Origin: Bryum argenteum
Taxonomy: Eukaryota; Streptophyta; Bryopsida; Bryales; Bryaceae
Reading direction: 5' to 3'
Assembly (NCBI GenBank): GCA_037043015.1
Contig: CM073327.1
Span: 13,932,727-13,996,726 of the forward strand
Length of the DNA stretch: 64,000 nt
Of the stretch, positions 1-11,371 are shown one piece after another. The position numbers and the translations under genes are program-made. The notes under the pieces were generated by a model. It was not told the DNA's origin and made no database searches. It saw nothing but the letters and a program-made list of their open reading frames with translations. Each line of letters starts with the position of its first letter. The first letter of the stretch is position 1.

Positions 1-968
1 CACCAGTCATGACATTGTATTGTACGTATAAGAATTCTAAGAAAATGTGTATCACATTTCCCCATCCCCTACATCGGTACAAAGTGGAATCATTTGCTAG
101 ATAGTGGGGATTTTTACGAAATTCATAATCTTGAAGCCATTCTACTCGTCGTCTTCTGTCCTCAATCTCTTCCATAGGGTGAATCCAAGGTTGTCCAAAC
201 GACAACCCATCACCCTTCAACTTTAATATGTAGAATTGCAAAGTCATGAAACCAAAGTCCTCGTAAGTTACTTTTGTGCCATCGTTGAGGTTATAGAGTT
301 CTCTCATCTTCTCGTGAATCCTCATGGATACATCAAGATATGCAGGAATAAGGATGTATAAACCGCCCATACACTCAACCATCTCAATTCCCTAACTCCC
401 AATTTGAAATCCAAACTTCCACATGTAATCTTCATACAAATTTGTAGGGATGAAATCTTTCAAAGCATACCGCGCAGCTACTTTCCATGTACCTTCTTGA
501 TCATCCACTTCAAACACCCTTACTCCGCCCTTGGTTAGCATCTCCAAGTCACCTATATCTTTGGATTTGGTCTCTCCTTCCACTTCTAGCTAGCTCTGCA
601 TACAAGAGCTTTCCTCCTCGTGGAATTGCGCATGCAACATTGTAATACCAACTACACATTTTGTATTGTTCAGGGTGGATATTCCATGAGCTGCTATTAA
701 AGCCATACGAGCCCCATGGAATGGCTTCCTTGAAAGGTAAAAAACTCCAACACTTGGTGGTGGACTTGTAAACTAAGAGGCAGTCCCTAAACACTACCAA
801 GAGCTTGTATGCATTGGCACACTCATCTTCCACAAAGTGAGCTCGGGTGCTGTGGTAGTCCCACGACCGTGACTCTGCATTAGCAGGTGCAGGAAGCACT
901 CTATATTCTTTTGTTATTGGGTTGGTTACAAGGAACGGCATCCAAGGGAAGAGCCCAGTTGCATCACT
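1..968 (-). pseudogene. F-box gene copy A, C-terminal part (broken)
   Basis: This is the 3' part of a host F-box gene, closely matching the intact copy at 11,372-12,928 (position 1 corresponds to about 11,459). The reading frame is interrupted: open stretches at 392-583 and 549-941 lie in different frames and match neighbouring parts of the intact protein. The gene is further split from its 5' part (2,843-3,352) by an insertion at 969-2,836. Its 3' end lies left of the window. F-box proteins act as substrate receptors of SCF ubiquitin ligases, but this copy cannot encode a full receptor. It is best read as a pseudogenised tandem duplicate. Confidence 0.85.
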
Positions 969-2836
969 CTGAACCGCCGAAACGGTTCACGCTTGTACAA
1001 AATACGATCTACAAGCGTTAGTCTAATATTTTTACGTTCAAAATCCCCAATTGGGGCATTTAGGCTAATTCCTTTGGTTTCCGGAATTTCTAGGATAATT
1101 GGAGGGGTCTTGCCTAGATGGCCCGGTGGTTGTTTATTCTATTCTAAATTGGTAATATTAAATTGCGTCAAAGTTTCATGACATGATTTTGGTTATGTTT
1201 TATTACTTTATCATTATTCATAATTGCTCAAGATTCCTCCTAGTTAATAAACTAGGGAATTAGTAAGACTCTGTGGATGAAATGCTGGATGAACAAAGTT
1301 TCATCCGTTTGAACCGGATGAAACTCTACCACATCCAAGTGCCCAACTAGGGAGAGGAAGGAGAATTAGGGTTCTATGTTTTTTGGGTTTTGTGTGACTT
1401 TTTTGGAGGTGTGTGGAGGAGTGTGTGTGCGGAAGGATCTAGATTGTTTTTTGGGTCATTCTTTGGATGTGTGTTTTTTATTGTGTGTGTGGGGAATCTA
1501 GGAAGAAGAGTGCGATTGGCATGGTGGAGGACTAACTCGGTCGGGGTCAGATCCGAATAGAGGGAGGATCAGATTGCAGAGAAGAGCAATCGGTGCGGAC
1601 TTGGAAGAGGGACCAGTGGTAGCTCAGAAGAGTGAGCGGCCGGCACTTGGGCCTGGGAAGCACTTGAGCGGCGACGACGGAATCGGCCAGGGAAAGGTCG
1701 GCACTGCCAAGGCAGCCCGACATTAACGATCGGGAAGGCGAGCAGCTCGTAGGAGGAGCCGAATCAGCAGGCCGACATCGTGGCAGCAGCTCGGCAGTCA
1801 CACGCCGATGGCAGGAACTCGACGGCAGCGGATCGGTGGTTCGGCGTGAAGGAGCCGAGCAGGGGAGCGGAGGCCGGCATTGACGACCAGCAGCACGCAC
1901 GACGGCGGAACAGCGAACAAGGCGACTGGAACCAGTCACGTGGACGGGACTAGCAACACGAGCGGAGGGTTGGCACAGGGAACCGCTCGACAGCAAGAAC
2001 TGAACGGCCGCCTCCACCGACACGGCAGGGCGGCATTCTCGGCGATTGGGCGAGAGGGCGAGCAGTTCGGATAGGACCGACGCCAAGGGTGCCGGACCGG
2101 AGCCAACAGCGATCTCAGCAGCCCGACCGCGGCGATTACGAAGGCGCCGGACCGGAGCCAGCAGCGACCTCAACAACCCAACAGCGGCGATTACAAGGCG
2201 CCGGACCAAAGCCAGCAGCTTGACAGCAGCTATTTCAGCAGCCCGACAACGGCGATTACGAAGGCGCCGGACAGACTCAACCGCGCAGCGTAGCAGCGGC
2301 TCAACCCCTGCCTCTCCGTGTGACAATAAGGAGGGTTGATAGGGGATAATAGAGAGGGAGCTCGTCTCTCCCTTCCTTGCTTAAAACCTAGCCATATTTG
2401 CGTTTTTAAATTGTTAGCTCGAGTTCTGAACTTACATATTAAAATGGCAAGAGTAATTGCCAAAAAATTGATTGGTTGTTGTTGTTTTTGATTCATGTTA
2501 CCTTATGAATGTGATGGTTGTGTTGTTGAATGAGTATACCTTGCTTGCCTTTGTTGTTTTGAAAGATTAGATGCTAGTGTGCGCCACGAGTAAGGGTAGT
2601 GCGGAAGCTCTGTTCAAATTCTAGGCTGAATTCATAAATCTAGGTTAAAAATTCGGGAATTTGGGATTAAGCGCGGAAGCGTTGCCCAATTTACTTCCGA
2701 ACCTCAGAATTTAGGTTGGGGAAATTGGCTAGAGTGTTGCTTGGTTGTCCATTGCTTGGAAGGTTGTAGTGTTTGCACCCCCCCCTCACGGCCCAATTTG
2801 TAAGTTAGAACCGGAACACCGGGATTTAGCCTCACA
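969..2836. mobile_element. 1.87-kb insertion in F-box copy A, possibly a solo LTR
   Basis: The intact F-box copy lacks this block, so it is an insertion. The motif atcact occurs at both junctions (963-968 and 2,837-2,842), like a short target duplication. The inserted DNA begins TGAACC and ends TCACA, giving TG...CA ends as in an LTR. The inside has a G/T-rich stretch (1,380-1,500), a GC-rich stretch (1,540-2,340) with a roughly 57-bp repeat at about 2,090-2,280, and a more AT-rich tail. No pol or gag-like protein is seen. The long GC-rich open frames inside are repetitive in composition and are not called as genes. Family assignment is uncertain; it is a fossil insertion. Confidence 0.5.
2090..2285. 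repeat. about 57-bp GC-rich minisatellite inside the insertion
   Basis: The motif GGCGATTACGAAGGCGCCGG recurs with small changes three to four times (near 2,130, 2,190 and 2,255), each time with a flanking cagcagc/cgac-rich stretch. It explains the long open frames on both strands here, which read as repeats of the same arginine/alanine-rich peptide. Confidence 0.6.
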
Positions 2837-2842
2837 ATCACT

Positions 2843-3352
2843 AAGATTCTTGTTATTCCAAGCTCCCCAACCATGCTGGTTTGGTGTTCAAAGAGCAAAC
2901 AATAGCAATGATCCTGAAGTATCAATAAGAAAGTTGAAGCGGCGGCGTTTGAAGTTACTCTCGAGGGCGTAGTAGGTTTTGGCATAGGTGAAGCTGCTGT
3001 TGCCGAAGGGAAGGTAATCCAGGCAGGGAAGGGTGTGGACCTTTCCTGTGGACCTCTCCTCGCTTGTCCACGTCCAAACAGCTTTCCAATGGTTTCGTTT
3101 CCGCTTTTATAGATCTTGTTGTAGAACGCAATGTATTAGTAAGCACAAAGGAAAGTAAAAGCCTGAAGAGTCATCATCGTGAGAACTGCGTGCTAAGGCG
3201 GTGAAGATGCTGTTTTTGGATACCAAAGCTGCAAATCGTTTGGAGACGGCCTTAAGTTGCACAAGTTCACGAGTAGAGAAGGTGCTGCTTATGTGCGCGA
3301 ACACTGGATCCGTAAATGCTGGCACTGAAAAGGGTTGATCTGAACACCACAA
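2843..3352 (-). pseudogene. F-box gene copy A, N-terminal part
   Basis: The frame starting at 3,352 (MWCSDQPFSV...) matches the N-terminus of the intact F-box protein at 12,928, including the F-box segment (FTDPVFAHIS...FSTRELVQLKAVSKRF). It leaves the parental frame after about 75 residues; further homologous sequence in other frames continues to the insertion boundary at 2,843. With 1-968 it makes up one interrupted gene. Upstream, 3,390-3,870 is conserved with 12,985-13,450 of copy B, so the duplication includes the promoter region. Confidence 0.85.
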
Positions 3353-4362
3353 AAGTAACCACCACCCGCTTAGACAGAGTTTTAATTCTGTGGGGAATCA
3401 CTTAATTAACATTCTACACGTTGTTCTGTCACGAGGCAGTGATTTAGGAGATTTGTGCAGAAAGATGTATCGTACGGGTGTGGAACAAACTAGGTCTGAT
3501 GAAGTACTTGACACATTGGACTCTGGATTCCTCTTCGAAGCACGCGTCATTGCCATGCCGATTGATAAGGAAAGGTGCTGTAAAAAGCAAATTTGCTGAA
3601 AACAATAAACAACGGTCGTGAGTCCTACCCTGAAGTCTATAGTAAAAACAACTATTTTCCATGGAATAAATTCGTTAAAAACATGTCCTCTTTGTTAAGT
3701 CGCCATACAATTGAAGTTTGAGCTCTTTGGCATATGATGCTGACACTGCTACAAACGAGTGTGGGCACATCTACCAACTCTAGAGTTGTAAAGTAACGAC
3801 TCCGGCTAAACTCGAGTGCAACTTCGAATATAAAATCTCGTTCCATTACAATTCGCCTCGAGCATTCATAACCGTGAATAGTGCTTTTTGCTTGATTGTA
3901 TGCTCAGTCTCGAACTCTCGATCGTTGCTATGAGGAAAAGTAGAAGGAGTTTCTTGCAAGTTAATTCCTAAAGGGTGCTTATTGTTAGATAGTTTCCTTA
4001 CCAATTGAATAAATTAATGAATCCAGGCCCGTTATGGTGGAGTACGTAGATTTACTTTTTGATGAGTGACCTTAAGCTGATAAGAATTGAGGTAAATGGA
4101 TATGTATGAGGTTGAGGATGATGATGAGATTATGTATTAAAATACTTAAGATAAAGTGAAAGGTTAATTTTACTTAGGTATGAGATAGGTTGTCAAAAAA
4201 AAGAAATAAGAAAAACTAAAGTGGTGGTCATTGTAAATGTAAAAGTGGTTCTTTGTAAGGAGAGAGGAGGAGGTGCCTTCCATTTCCATTGCCTACCATA
4301 GGCCATAGGAATATAATTTTGTATTAAATGTATTTGTGTTGTTTATTTAACTAATTAGATGA
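3353..4362. other. spacer upstream of F-box copy A, duplicated
   Basis: AT-rich spacer conserved with 12,929-13,935 of copy B. The first 500 bp are the most similar and contain short open frames on both strands that are also present in copy B; these are not supported as genes. No RNA gene is seen. Confidence 0.6.
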
Positions 4363-4366
4363 TTAA

Positions 4367-5350
4367 CCCCTAAACGTCCCAGCCTATTTTTAGCCAAAAA
4401 TCACATTTTCAAAAAAAGTGTCATAGATGAAAATGATGATAAGCTATTTAGATCTCAACCGTACAAACTTGTAATAGACTTGTTGTAGGTTATGTGGACC
4501 AGAATTTGAATCATGAGGCCTTATAGATTGCAAGACCATAACATATTAGTGCGCAAAACAAGCTACAAAATTTCATCATTTTCACTTTAGAGTGGAAATT
4601 TTACCGACAAAGCTACTCCAATGAAAAAATCTCCAACTAGAAAGATGTTCATCTTTATCTCAATATTACCCATGTGTAAAAAAAAATCATCAAAAAAAAA
4701 ACTTGGCTCAAAAAATACCCTTGCAATTATGGTGAAAACTACCCAAAAATTTACAAAGGGAAAATAGTCCAAACTAGTCCCTTTGCACTCAAATCTACGC
4801 CTTATCTACAAAACACCTTCAATTTGGTCAAGATTTGTACTACTAGGAGTAGACTCTAATAAGAATCCATCCAAAAAAAATAAAGTTGAAATCTAACGAT
4901 GGATGAAGGAGATATGGCTCTTCAAAAATCATCCATTTTTCCACTGTTTTCATTGTGGAAACATCATTAAAAATCTAATACCAAAAGTATTTGAATCAAA
5001 AATCTTCCTAGTAGAAAATTGTTAGATTCAATCTAAAGATCATGTTCATGTAAAAAAAATTCATCGAAAATTATTTTTAGTTTCACATAATTGGCTTGTA
5101 ATAGTAAAACATGCCTAATATCTGAAAACCCAAAACCAAAAGCTGCCTTCACTAAAATGCATGCTGTTAATTCATACTTCATTGTATGGCTCTCAAATTT
5201 TTACCAAACACACTAGACTTGATTTGGGACCCAATCCAAGTGATTTCATCCAAAACGGAGTTTGGATGAAGGCGTTATGGCTCTTCAAAGTTTCTGCCCT
5301 CCATCCAAAATGTAGAAAAACGACATTGGGGACGTAAGGACGTTTAAGGG
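4367..5350. mobile_element. piggyBac-like nonautonomous DNA transposon (984 bp)
   Basis: The element is bounded by TTAA on both sides (4,363-4,366 and 5,351-5,354). The termini are inverted: CCCCTAAACGTCC on the left, and GGACGTTTAAGGG on the right, whose complement is CCCTTAAACGTCC. The paralogous site in copy B (TTAA at 13,936-13,939) and the inverted copy C (near 16,950) are both empty with one TTAA, which shows insertion after duplication and duplication of the TTAA. TTAA targeting with termini starting CCC is the hallmark of the piggyBac superfamily. No transposase-like frame exceeds about 60 residues, so it is nonautonomous. Confidence 0.85.
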
Positions 5351-6519
5351 TTAAACAACTCGAAATTTTGTTTTTTCAAGATTTGTTAGTGTGAGATTGG
5401 GCATATCCGTTGTGAGTACCTCAAAGGTTAGTTTGTAATGGATCTCATGAAAAATGGGTTGAAGTACCTTAGTTAACCCACATCAAGCCTTTTTGGCATT
5501 GAAGGGTTGAAGAAAACAAATTTTTACATGTGTATGGTTGTTACAAGTGAATAATGTGATGTGTATTAGTTACATGTGGTCAAGGTGGTTTGTATCACTT
5601 TCCAAGCAATTAGTCAAGCACTCACTTGCCTCTAAATTTCTTTGAGTTTTTGGAAGCTTCGAATCTCAAAACTTCGATTTTCAACCTCTACAGGCTCCTA
5701 GAGTCCTAGGAGTATGTAGCAATTTATTTTTTTTGCTTTTTTCTAACATCCAACCATAAGATCTTGTAACTTACCCCATTTCTTAGTAGTTAGTACTCTT
5801 CCAAAAAATGGCCGTTGGATGTTTATGATTTGTGAGATGGCAACATTGAAAGCTGTAGCAAAGCTTTTCTAGGGCATTGATGTTTGTTCTTAGTGACGCA
5901 AACGGTAAGTTGATGATTGATACCCCAAAAATTTGGCTCAAATTTTTTCCATGTAGGTAACTAAATTGAGTATGTGCGTACAAAGACTATATTCCCCAAT
6001 GTTCTTCACGCGAAAACTTTTTTTTTTTTCCTACATGGAGGTCAAATTTTAGTTTCTAAATTAGCAAACTAAGTATTGTAGAATGACAATTTTGAATAGA
6101 AAAAGATCAACGGTGGTTAGGTGCCTTTATGAATTTGTGATTTTAAAAATTCCAAAATCTCAATTTTCGACAAATTCTGAAAGAAATAATACAATATCTA
6201 CTAAAATCAAGGTTTTCACGTCGGGCGAAATGATTCAATCCCTTCCTATTTGTGATGTTGTCCATCGCTAAGAGGAAGGGTGGGAACTCCCAATCGATTG
6301 GTTGGTGAAGGATTGTTCATCCTACCTATGTAGGAAAGATTCAGGTAGATCCAAGTCTGGCCATAAGAAAGGAACGGCATAAACTTCTCATTGAATGACC
6401 GTTTTTTGAGCATTGTTCATCTTACCTATGTGGAAAAAGTTTTGAAATTTTTAAGTTGGGGACATAGAGTGTCCTTTCAAGAAAGGGTTTGAAAATTCCA
6501 TTTTTTGTTTTGGTTTCAG
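5351..6519. other. spacer between F-box and hydrolase exons, copy A
   Basis: AT-rich spacer matching 13,936-15,141 (copy B) and, inverted, about 16,240-16,950 (copy C). A frame at 5,783-5,983 (minus) recurs in copy B at 14,356-14,568 but with length changes, so it is probably a chance frame carried by the duplication. Poly-T near 6,018. Confidence 0.55.
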
Positions 6520-7472
6520 GTTGGAGAGACAGGGTTTTGCATGGGTGGAGCATTGACAATTGCAAGCTCAGTACGCATCCCGGAAATCGATGCTGCAGTA
6601 GCGTTTAACGGCATCCCTCCTCCTGAGCTCGCTGACCCTGCCCAGGCCAAAGCTCCAGTGCAAGCTCACTTCGGTGAAACCGATCCCATGAAAGGATTCT
6701 CTGATGTCGATGTAATTCTCAAATAATACTACGTTCTTTCAGTTATTTCAATGAGTGGATTCCTCGCAACCAGGACTTTAGCTTTATAAGAAATCAATAC
6801 ATTTCGCTTGAACATTGTTCGGAAATTATACTAGCCCGATGACATTCAGTATGCTCATTCAACACAGTATGCACTCGTTAACAACACTTCCTTGACGACA
6901 ATCCATTAATGTATGCTAAACTGGATTTGGACCCTCTTTCACTCGTCAATTACACTTACATTTACTATGCTCTCCGGAGGCTTATATGTTCACATAAGTT
7001 CATGAAATGGCATAAGAATTAAGCCTTGCATTAGAAAAACTTCATTGATTAATCCTACCATCCCCACTACATGCATCTGGCAATTATGAAGAGAAGACAT
7101 TACTCCAAGAGCCGTTTTGATAGACCAAAGTGCCATGGCTTATTTTGATTTTTCTTTCGAAGTGCAGCACCGTTTCCTTCTTTGCAGAATAGTATCATGT
7201 TCTTTAGTTTCATCTAATTTCTGAGTGTCATGTTATATATACTCGATTTGGGGGTTGTGCAGAGCGCCAAGGGGTTGGAGAAGAAGCTGCAGGAGGCAGG
7301 AGTAGCAAGTGAAGTGTACATCTACTCCAACGTGGGACACGCTTTCATGAACGCCTCTCCGGAGGCAGTGGAGCGCAAGAAAGAGACTGGCTTCGGAGAC
7401 CATCACCCCGAGGCGGTCAACTTGGCCTGGTCCCGCTTCGAGGCGTGGTTCGGCAAGTACCTCAAGGCTTGA
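6520..7472 (+). pseudogene. dienelactone hydrolase-like gene copy A, last two exons only
   Basis: Two exons match exons 5 and 6 of the complete gene at 61,632-59,480: 6,520-6,711 (192 nt, the same length, with the nucleophile motif GFCMGG) and 7,263-7,472 (210 nt, ending FGKYLKA and a stop, with the histidine motif NVGHAF). Splice sites are kept (ttcag before exon 5, GTAATT after it, tgcag before exon 6). Exons 1-4 are absent upstream, so no complete enzyme can be made; the duplication took only the 3' end of the gene. Both exons remain open, suggesting a fairly young duplication or gene conversion. Confidence 0.85.
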
Positions 7473-9340
7473 GCCTGCTTCTTCTTATGTATCTTTTCTC
7501 TTTGTGTAGTGTAAAGGTCGATGAGTAAAGATTTCGAGGGTTAAATCCCACAAATGTTTGTTTGAATTCCGTGAAACGGATGCTTTTGAATTGGACCCTG
7601 ACTCGTGTACGTAGATTTTTGCTTAATATGGACCGACGTTGAAGGGTTTGTGCAGAATCACTTGGTATTGATGTTCCGAGGTAAACACAAGGAGTAGCTC
7701 AGTGATGAAATGATCAAAGCAGATGATGAAAGATGGCATGTGTGCACTTTTTACTTGTGTTGTCAGCAGTGTGAATAGTAAAACTGGATTTTTTCCTCTG
7801 AAATGAGAGTGTGAATTGAGTTCGTTACAGCGATTCTCCATACTGAAGACTCATATTTGGTACCTTAGATCTCCTGCTAGCCAGTACGTCGATAAAATTG
7901 TGCTTGTGGTTCTTTCCAATCAGATTGTCAGTCACCTTTTTTATACTCAAGAAAGTAGATTACTCTTCTCGTACTTTTTATGACTTTTAATATTTCTAGT
8001 TCCTCTTACGAAAGCTATATACTCATGCCGAGCTAAGTAACTTAGCTGATTTGGATAGATGAATACTCCCACTACACCACTTCAGAAGTTGATGAAGAAG
8101 TGCCCAATAAAACTTGTGAGAATCTGTATGTATGGACATTTTGTAAGAGACATTTCCCAGTACATATTAGTTGTTGACTAGTGTTACAAACGTCATTTTA
8201 GAAATTCGAGAAACGTCATTGTAATACTAAATGTCACAGTGCAAACTATAACACTAAATGTCTCATGACACCATAGTGTTACAATACTATTTGTCAAACC
8301 ATAACATTAAATGTTAGGGTGTGCACACTTTCTTGCAAGTGAAAGAATTTATTGAAAGTGGTGCAATTAGTGGCTTGAAGAAAAAACAAGGGACATTGAT
8401 TGTTATGGCGATTTAAAGTGAACACTAATTTTAAGAGAGTTGAGAAATAGTGTTCATTACCAAAAGTTACCCATTACACTAATCTTCACTTAACACTAAA
8501 AAACAACCCTTGTGTAGTAGAAACTGTGATTCAATGTGGCAAGGACTAGGCCCATAACTTCCTTTGTAACATCCTTCTAAACCAATTTCCGCACACTCTG
8601 ACAAGCGTACATAAGCCATGATACGGTGGTTTTAATTGTATGAAAAAGATGAAGCAAATTTAGAAGCGTTGGTGTATACTGGCTATGCTGAGTGCGTGCA
8701 ATTGCACCTTTAAGGCTACGACACAATGCCACGAGACAATGCCAAAAAGGAGGAATAAGACGGGGGCGATGATGGTGATGATATTCATCCTTGTAATATC
8801 TATTGCTTTATATTCTATTCATTGAGTTAGGCGTATATGTCGTTACTTTTGCATCTAAGGACTAGATTACCTCGTCACTTTTAAAGGAAAGAACAATGGA
8901 TTTTTTTAGTACGCTAAGGGTTTCTTCGACTCATATAAGCAAAGATATAAGCTAAAGAGCAAAGATATAAGTTAGACTTTAGTACCTATAAAACGTATGG
9001 AGTTTTTTTTTTTTTTTTCTCCAACATCTTTGCTTCTTATAATTATAAGTTATTGTGATTCATAGAACTATGTTGAATTCTTGAATGTATTTAAGAAAAA
9101 AATAGCAATTTTATAGTGATATATACCTTCCATTCCATATTCTTGATTAAGATTTTGATTGGGTGTTTCCTACAATATAAAGTGTGCATGCACCAAATTG
9201 TAAAGTTGAATTCCAATTTTTAGATTTTCTAGGGCAATTCTTGAGATGTGATCGAAGATAGGGCGGTTTAATTTTACCTTTTTACAATTTTTTTATTTTT
9301 GAACCAATACTCAAATTGCGAGTTGCTAGTTTGCCACGAC
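7473..9340. other. duplicated downstream region of the hydrolase, copy A
   Basis: AT-rich, no gene seen. It matches the inverted strand of about 56,060-59,480. Examples are the block at 7,640-7,860 against 59,140-59,340, the block at 8,340-8,450 (aagtggtgcaattagtggc) against 57,640-57,735, and the block at 8,880-9,200 against 56,400-56,880. Indels are frequent. Poly-T at 9,005-9,020. Confidence 0.6.
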
Positions 9341-9594
9341 TTGAGAGGAGCCTTTGTGCATGTTGCCGTGGCGCCGTTACGCCACCAACATAGGGATTAG
9401 TTGGTGCTCGACCACTGAGCTATTGTCGACTTCTACAAGCAAGTGCGTCGACAACAACGACGTTGATCGGCAGACCATCAAGGTGAACCGTGCGAGGCGC
9501 CTTTTCATGTGTCAAGCTCTAGGCGCCATGAGGCAAAGGGTGCTCGCTCTCAAATGAATGTGGTGCATTTATCACACTTAAGGTACATGTCATA

Positions 9595-10005
9595 TTATTA
9601 GAAATTAACTCCATTTGCTACGTTTATGTTTTCATAAAATCCACGTTTGGTGAGTAGCTTAACGTTTTTGTTACACTTAGCTTTTAGAACTACACCTTGT
9701 AGCAAGAACGTTTTAAAACATAGTTTAATTTATTCCACAAATGTGGATTTTATGAAAACACAACCGCGTAAAAAATGGGGTCAAATACTCAAATTCTATT
9801 AGTGATAATACTAGATTTCGACTCCATTTGCTACGTTTGTGTTTTCATAAAATCCACGTTTGCGGAATAAATTAAACTACGATTTTGTTGAAACGTATTT
9901 TTGGGAATTACATTGTAGGAGAAACGTGTTAAAACGTAGTTTAAGCTACTTCCCAAACATGGCTTTTATGAAAACATAAACGTAGCAAATGAGTCAAATT
10001 CTAGT
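9595..10005. mobile_element. two adjacent hairpin-type MITEs
   Basis: Two elements of about 190 bp lie side by side (about 9,603-9,790 and 9,829-9,997). Each has inverted ends of about 40 bp, beginning ACTCCATTTGCTACGTTT and going on with a TTTTCATAAAATCCACG block; the other end carries the complement (aaacgtagcaaatg at about 9,976-9,990). The motif attctattagtga / attctagtagtga appears at the outer right sides. There is no coding capacity. Superfamily unknown. Confidence 0.65.
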
Positions 10006-11371
10006 AGTGACTCACTTAACTTGTGCTCAATTATACTGGCCTTTGACCATGATACCAACGTTTAAGCAGAAGATGGTTTGCAACGAGAGTAATCCCAGGC
10101 AAATATAATTTCAATGGACCTTTGTGACTCACCTACTAGTTGCGGCTCGTTCACGAAATTCTACACCGCAAGCACAAGTACAGTGCTTACGAAACCAGTT
10201 GAAAACCTTCGTCTCTGTATTCTCTGGAACCAACGCGTCGATTCTTTACCGCTTGTTCTCCTCTTGCCTTCGCACAATTGTTTCAATCGCATCATCGCCT
10301 CAGTCGCTCCCAGAAACCCTCCTTCTAGCATTCTCGTGCACCCAAGTTTCGATGGAGAATATCAACTACTACCCTTGCCTTTGTTCACCTTGAGAACTTG
10401 ACTTCAGCAATGTTTCCAACCTCAAATTTACTAAATTATAGATAACATCGCTTGGGAATTTCATACGTTGCTTATTTTCTCAAAAATGGTCTTGAAACAA
10501 AGTCGAAAACGGTCTTGAAACAAACTCCAAAATGTTGTTTTTCTGAGGTCTAGCAGCGATTCCAACTTCAAATCTACTAAATTATAAAATAAGATTATTT
10601 GGTGATGAACTAATGATACATTGCCCAATTTCTGGAGAACGTTCCTAAACCAAATTCCACAATGATGCATCGCTTAAGCAATGTTGGAGAAAAAAATGTT
10701 ACAAAGCTTCACTTAAGCAATGTTGGACGAAGAAACTTACCAAAGCTTCACCTAAGCAATGTTGGAGAAAATAAACCTTACAAAGCTTCACTTAAGCAAT
10801 GTTGGAGAAAAAAAATGTTACAAATCCCCCAAAATTGTAGTAGTGTGGAGACTCAAAACCCCCTTCAAATCAACTGGCTTTTCTTTCTAAGATTGATATG
10901 ATCACACAATCGTCCTTTCTTTCTAAGTTTTATATAAAAATTCATTAAGATCTTACTACAAATCTTATTTGAAACCATGAAAATATTTTTAATCCCCACA
11001 TCTCAATAGTTAACATTTTAAATCTTGGAATATATACGTTTGAGATTTTCCTTTAAATCATTTTTTTAGAAGGCGATATCCAATGCAATATTGCGAGCCC
11101 CATTTGTTTGCCTCCAAAGTGATAGCGTTCTCTAATATCACTCTTTCTATTCCATCATCAACATCTTCTATGATACCACCAACATCTGTGGTATTCTCAC
11201 GTCAATTATGTACATACTAGGCTATGTCCTTTGAGCATTTCCAATTTGAAGGGCAACATCAAATTGGATGTTATAATCTCACAAAGGTAGCAAATGTAAA
11301 ATGTTGAATTAGAAAATTTCACATTATAAAGTTGAAAAAAAACAAAAAAAAACAAACCTATCCTATTCCTC
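10006..11371. other. spacer with short tandem repeats
   Basis: Intergenic. 10,114-10,401 is less AT-rich than its surroundings and open in two frames, but no family is recognised. The remainder is AT-rich with no gene evidence apart from the tandem repeat at 10,662-10,830. Confidence 0.5.
10662..10830. repeat. about 39-bp tandem repeat
   Basis: Units built on taagcaatgttggagaaaa, followed by a 'ttacaaagcttcac' segment, recur four times with small changes. The plus-strand frame across them (10,662-10,901) reads as a repeated LSNVGE.N peptide and is explained by the repeat. Confidence 0.8.

Noticed and set aside
1547-2339. 259-codon frame and its opposite-strand partners
   Set aside because: Repetitive Arg/Ala/Ser-rich translation of a GC-rich minisatellite in an inserted element; no domain and open on both strands.
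3390-3846. Small frames upstream of F-box copies (for example MENSCFYYRLQGRTHDRCLLF-type)
   Set aside because: Shared by copies A and B only because the region is duplicated; lengths and ends differ, and no family is recognised.
9354-9557. GC-richer 67-codon frame
   Set aside because: Composition differs from its AT-rich surroundings, but there is no recognisable domain, intron signal or conserved counterpart.
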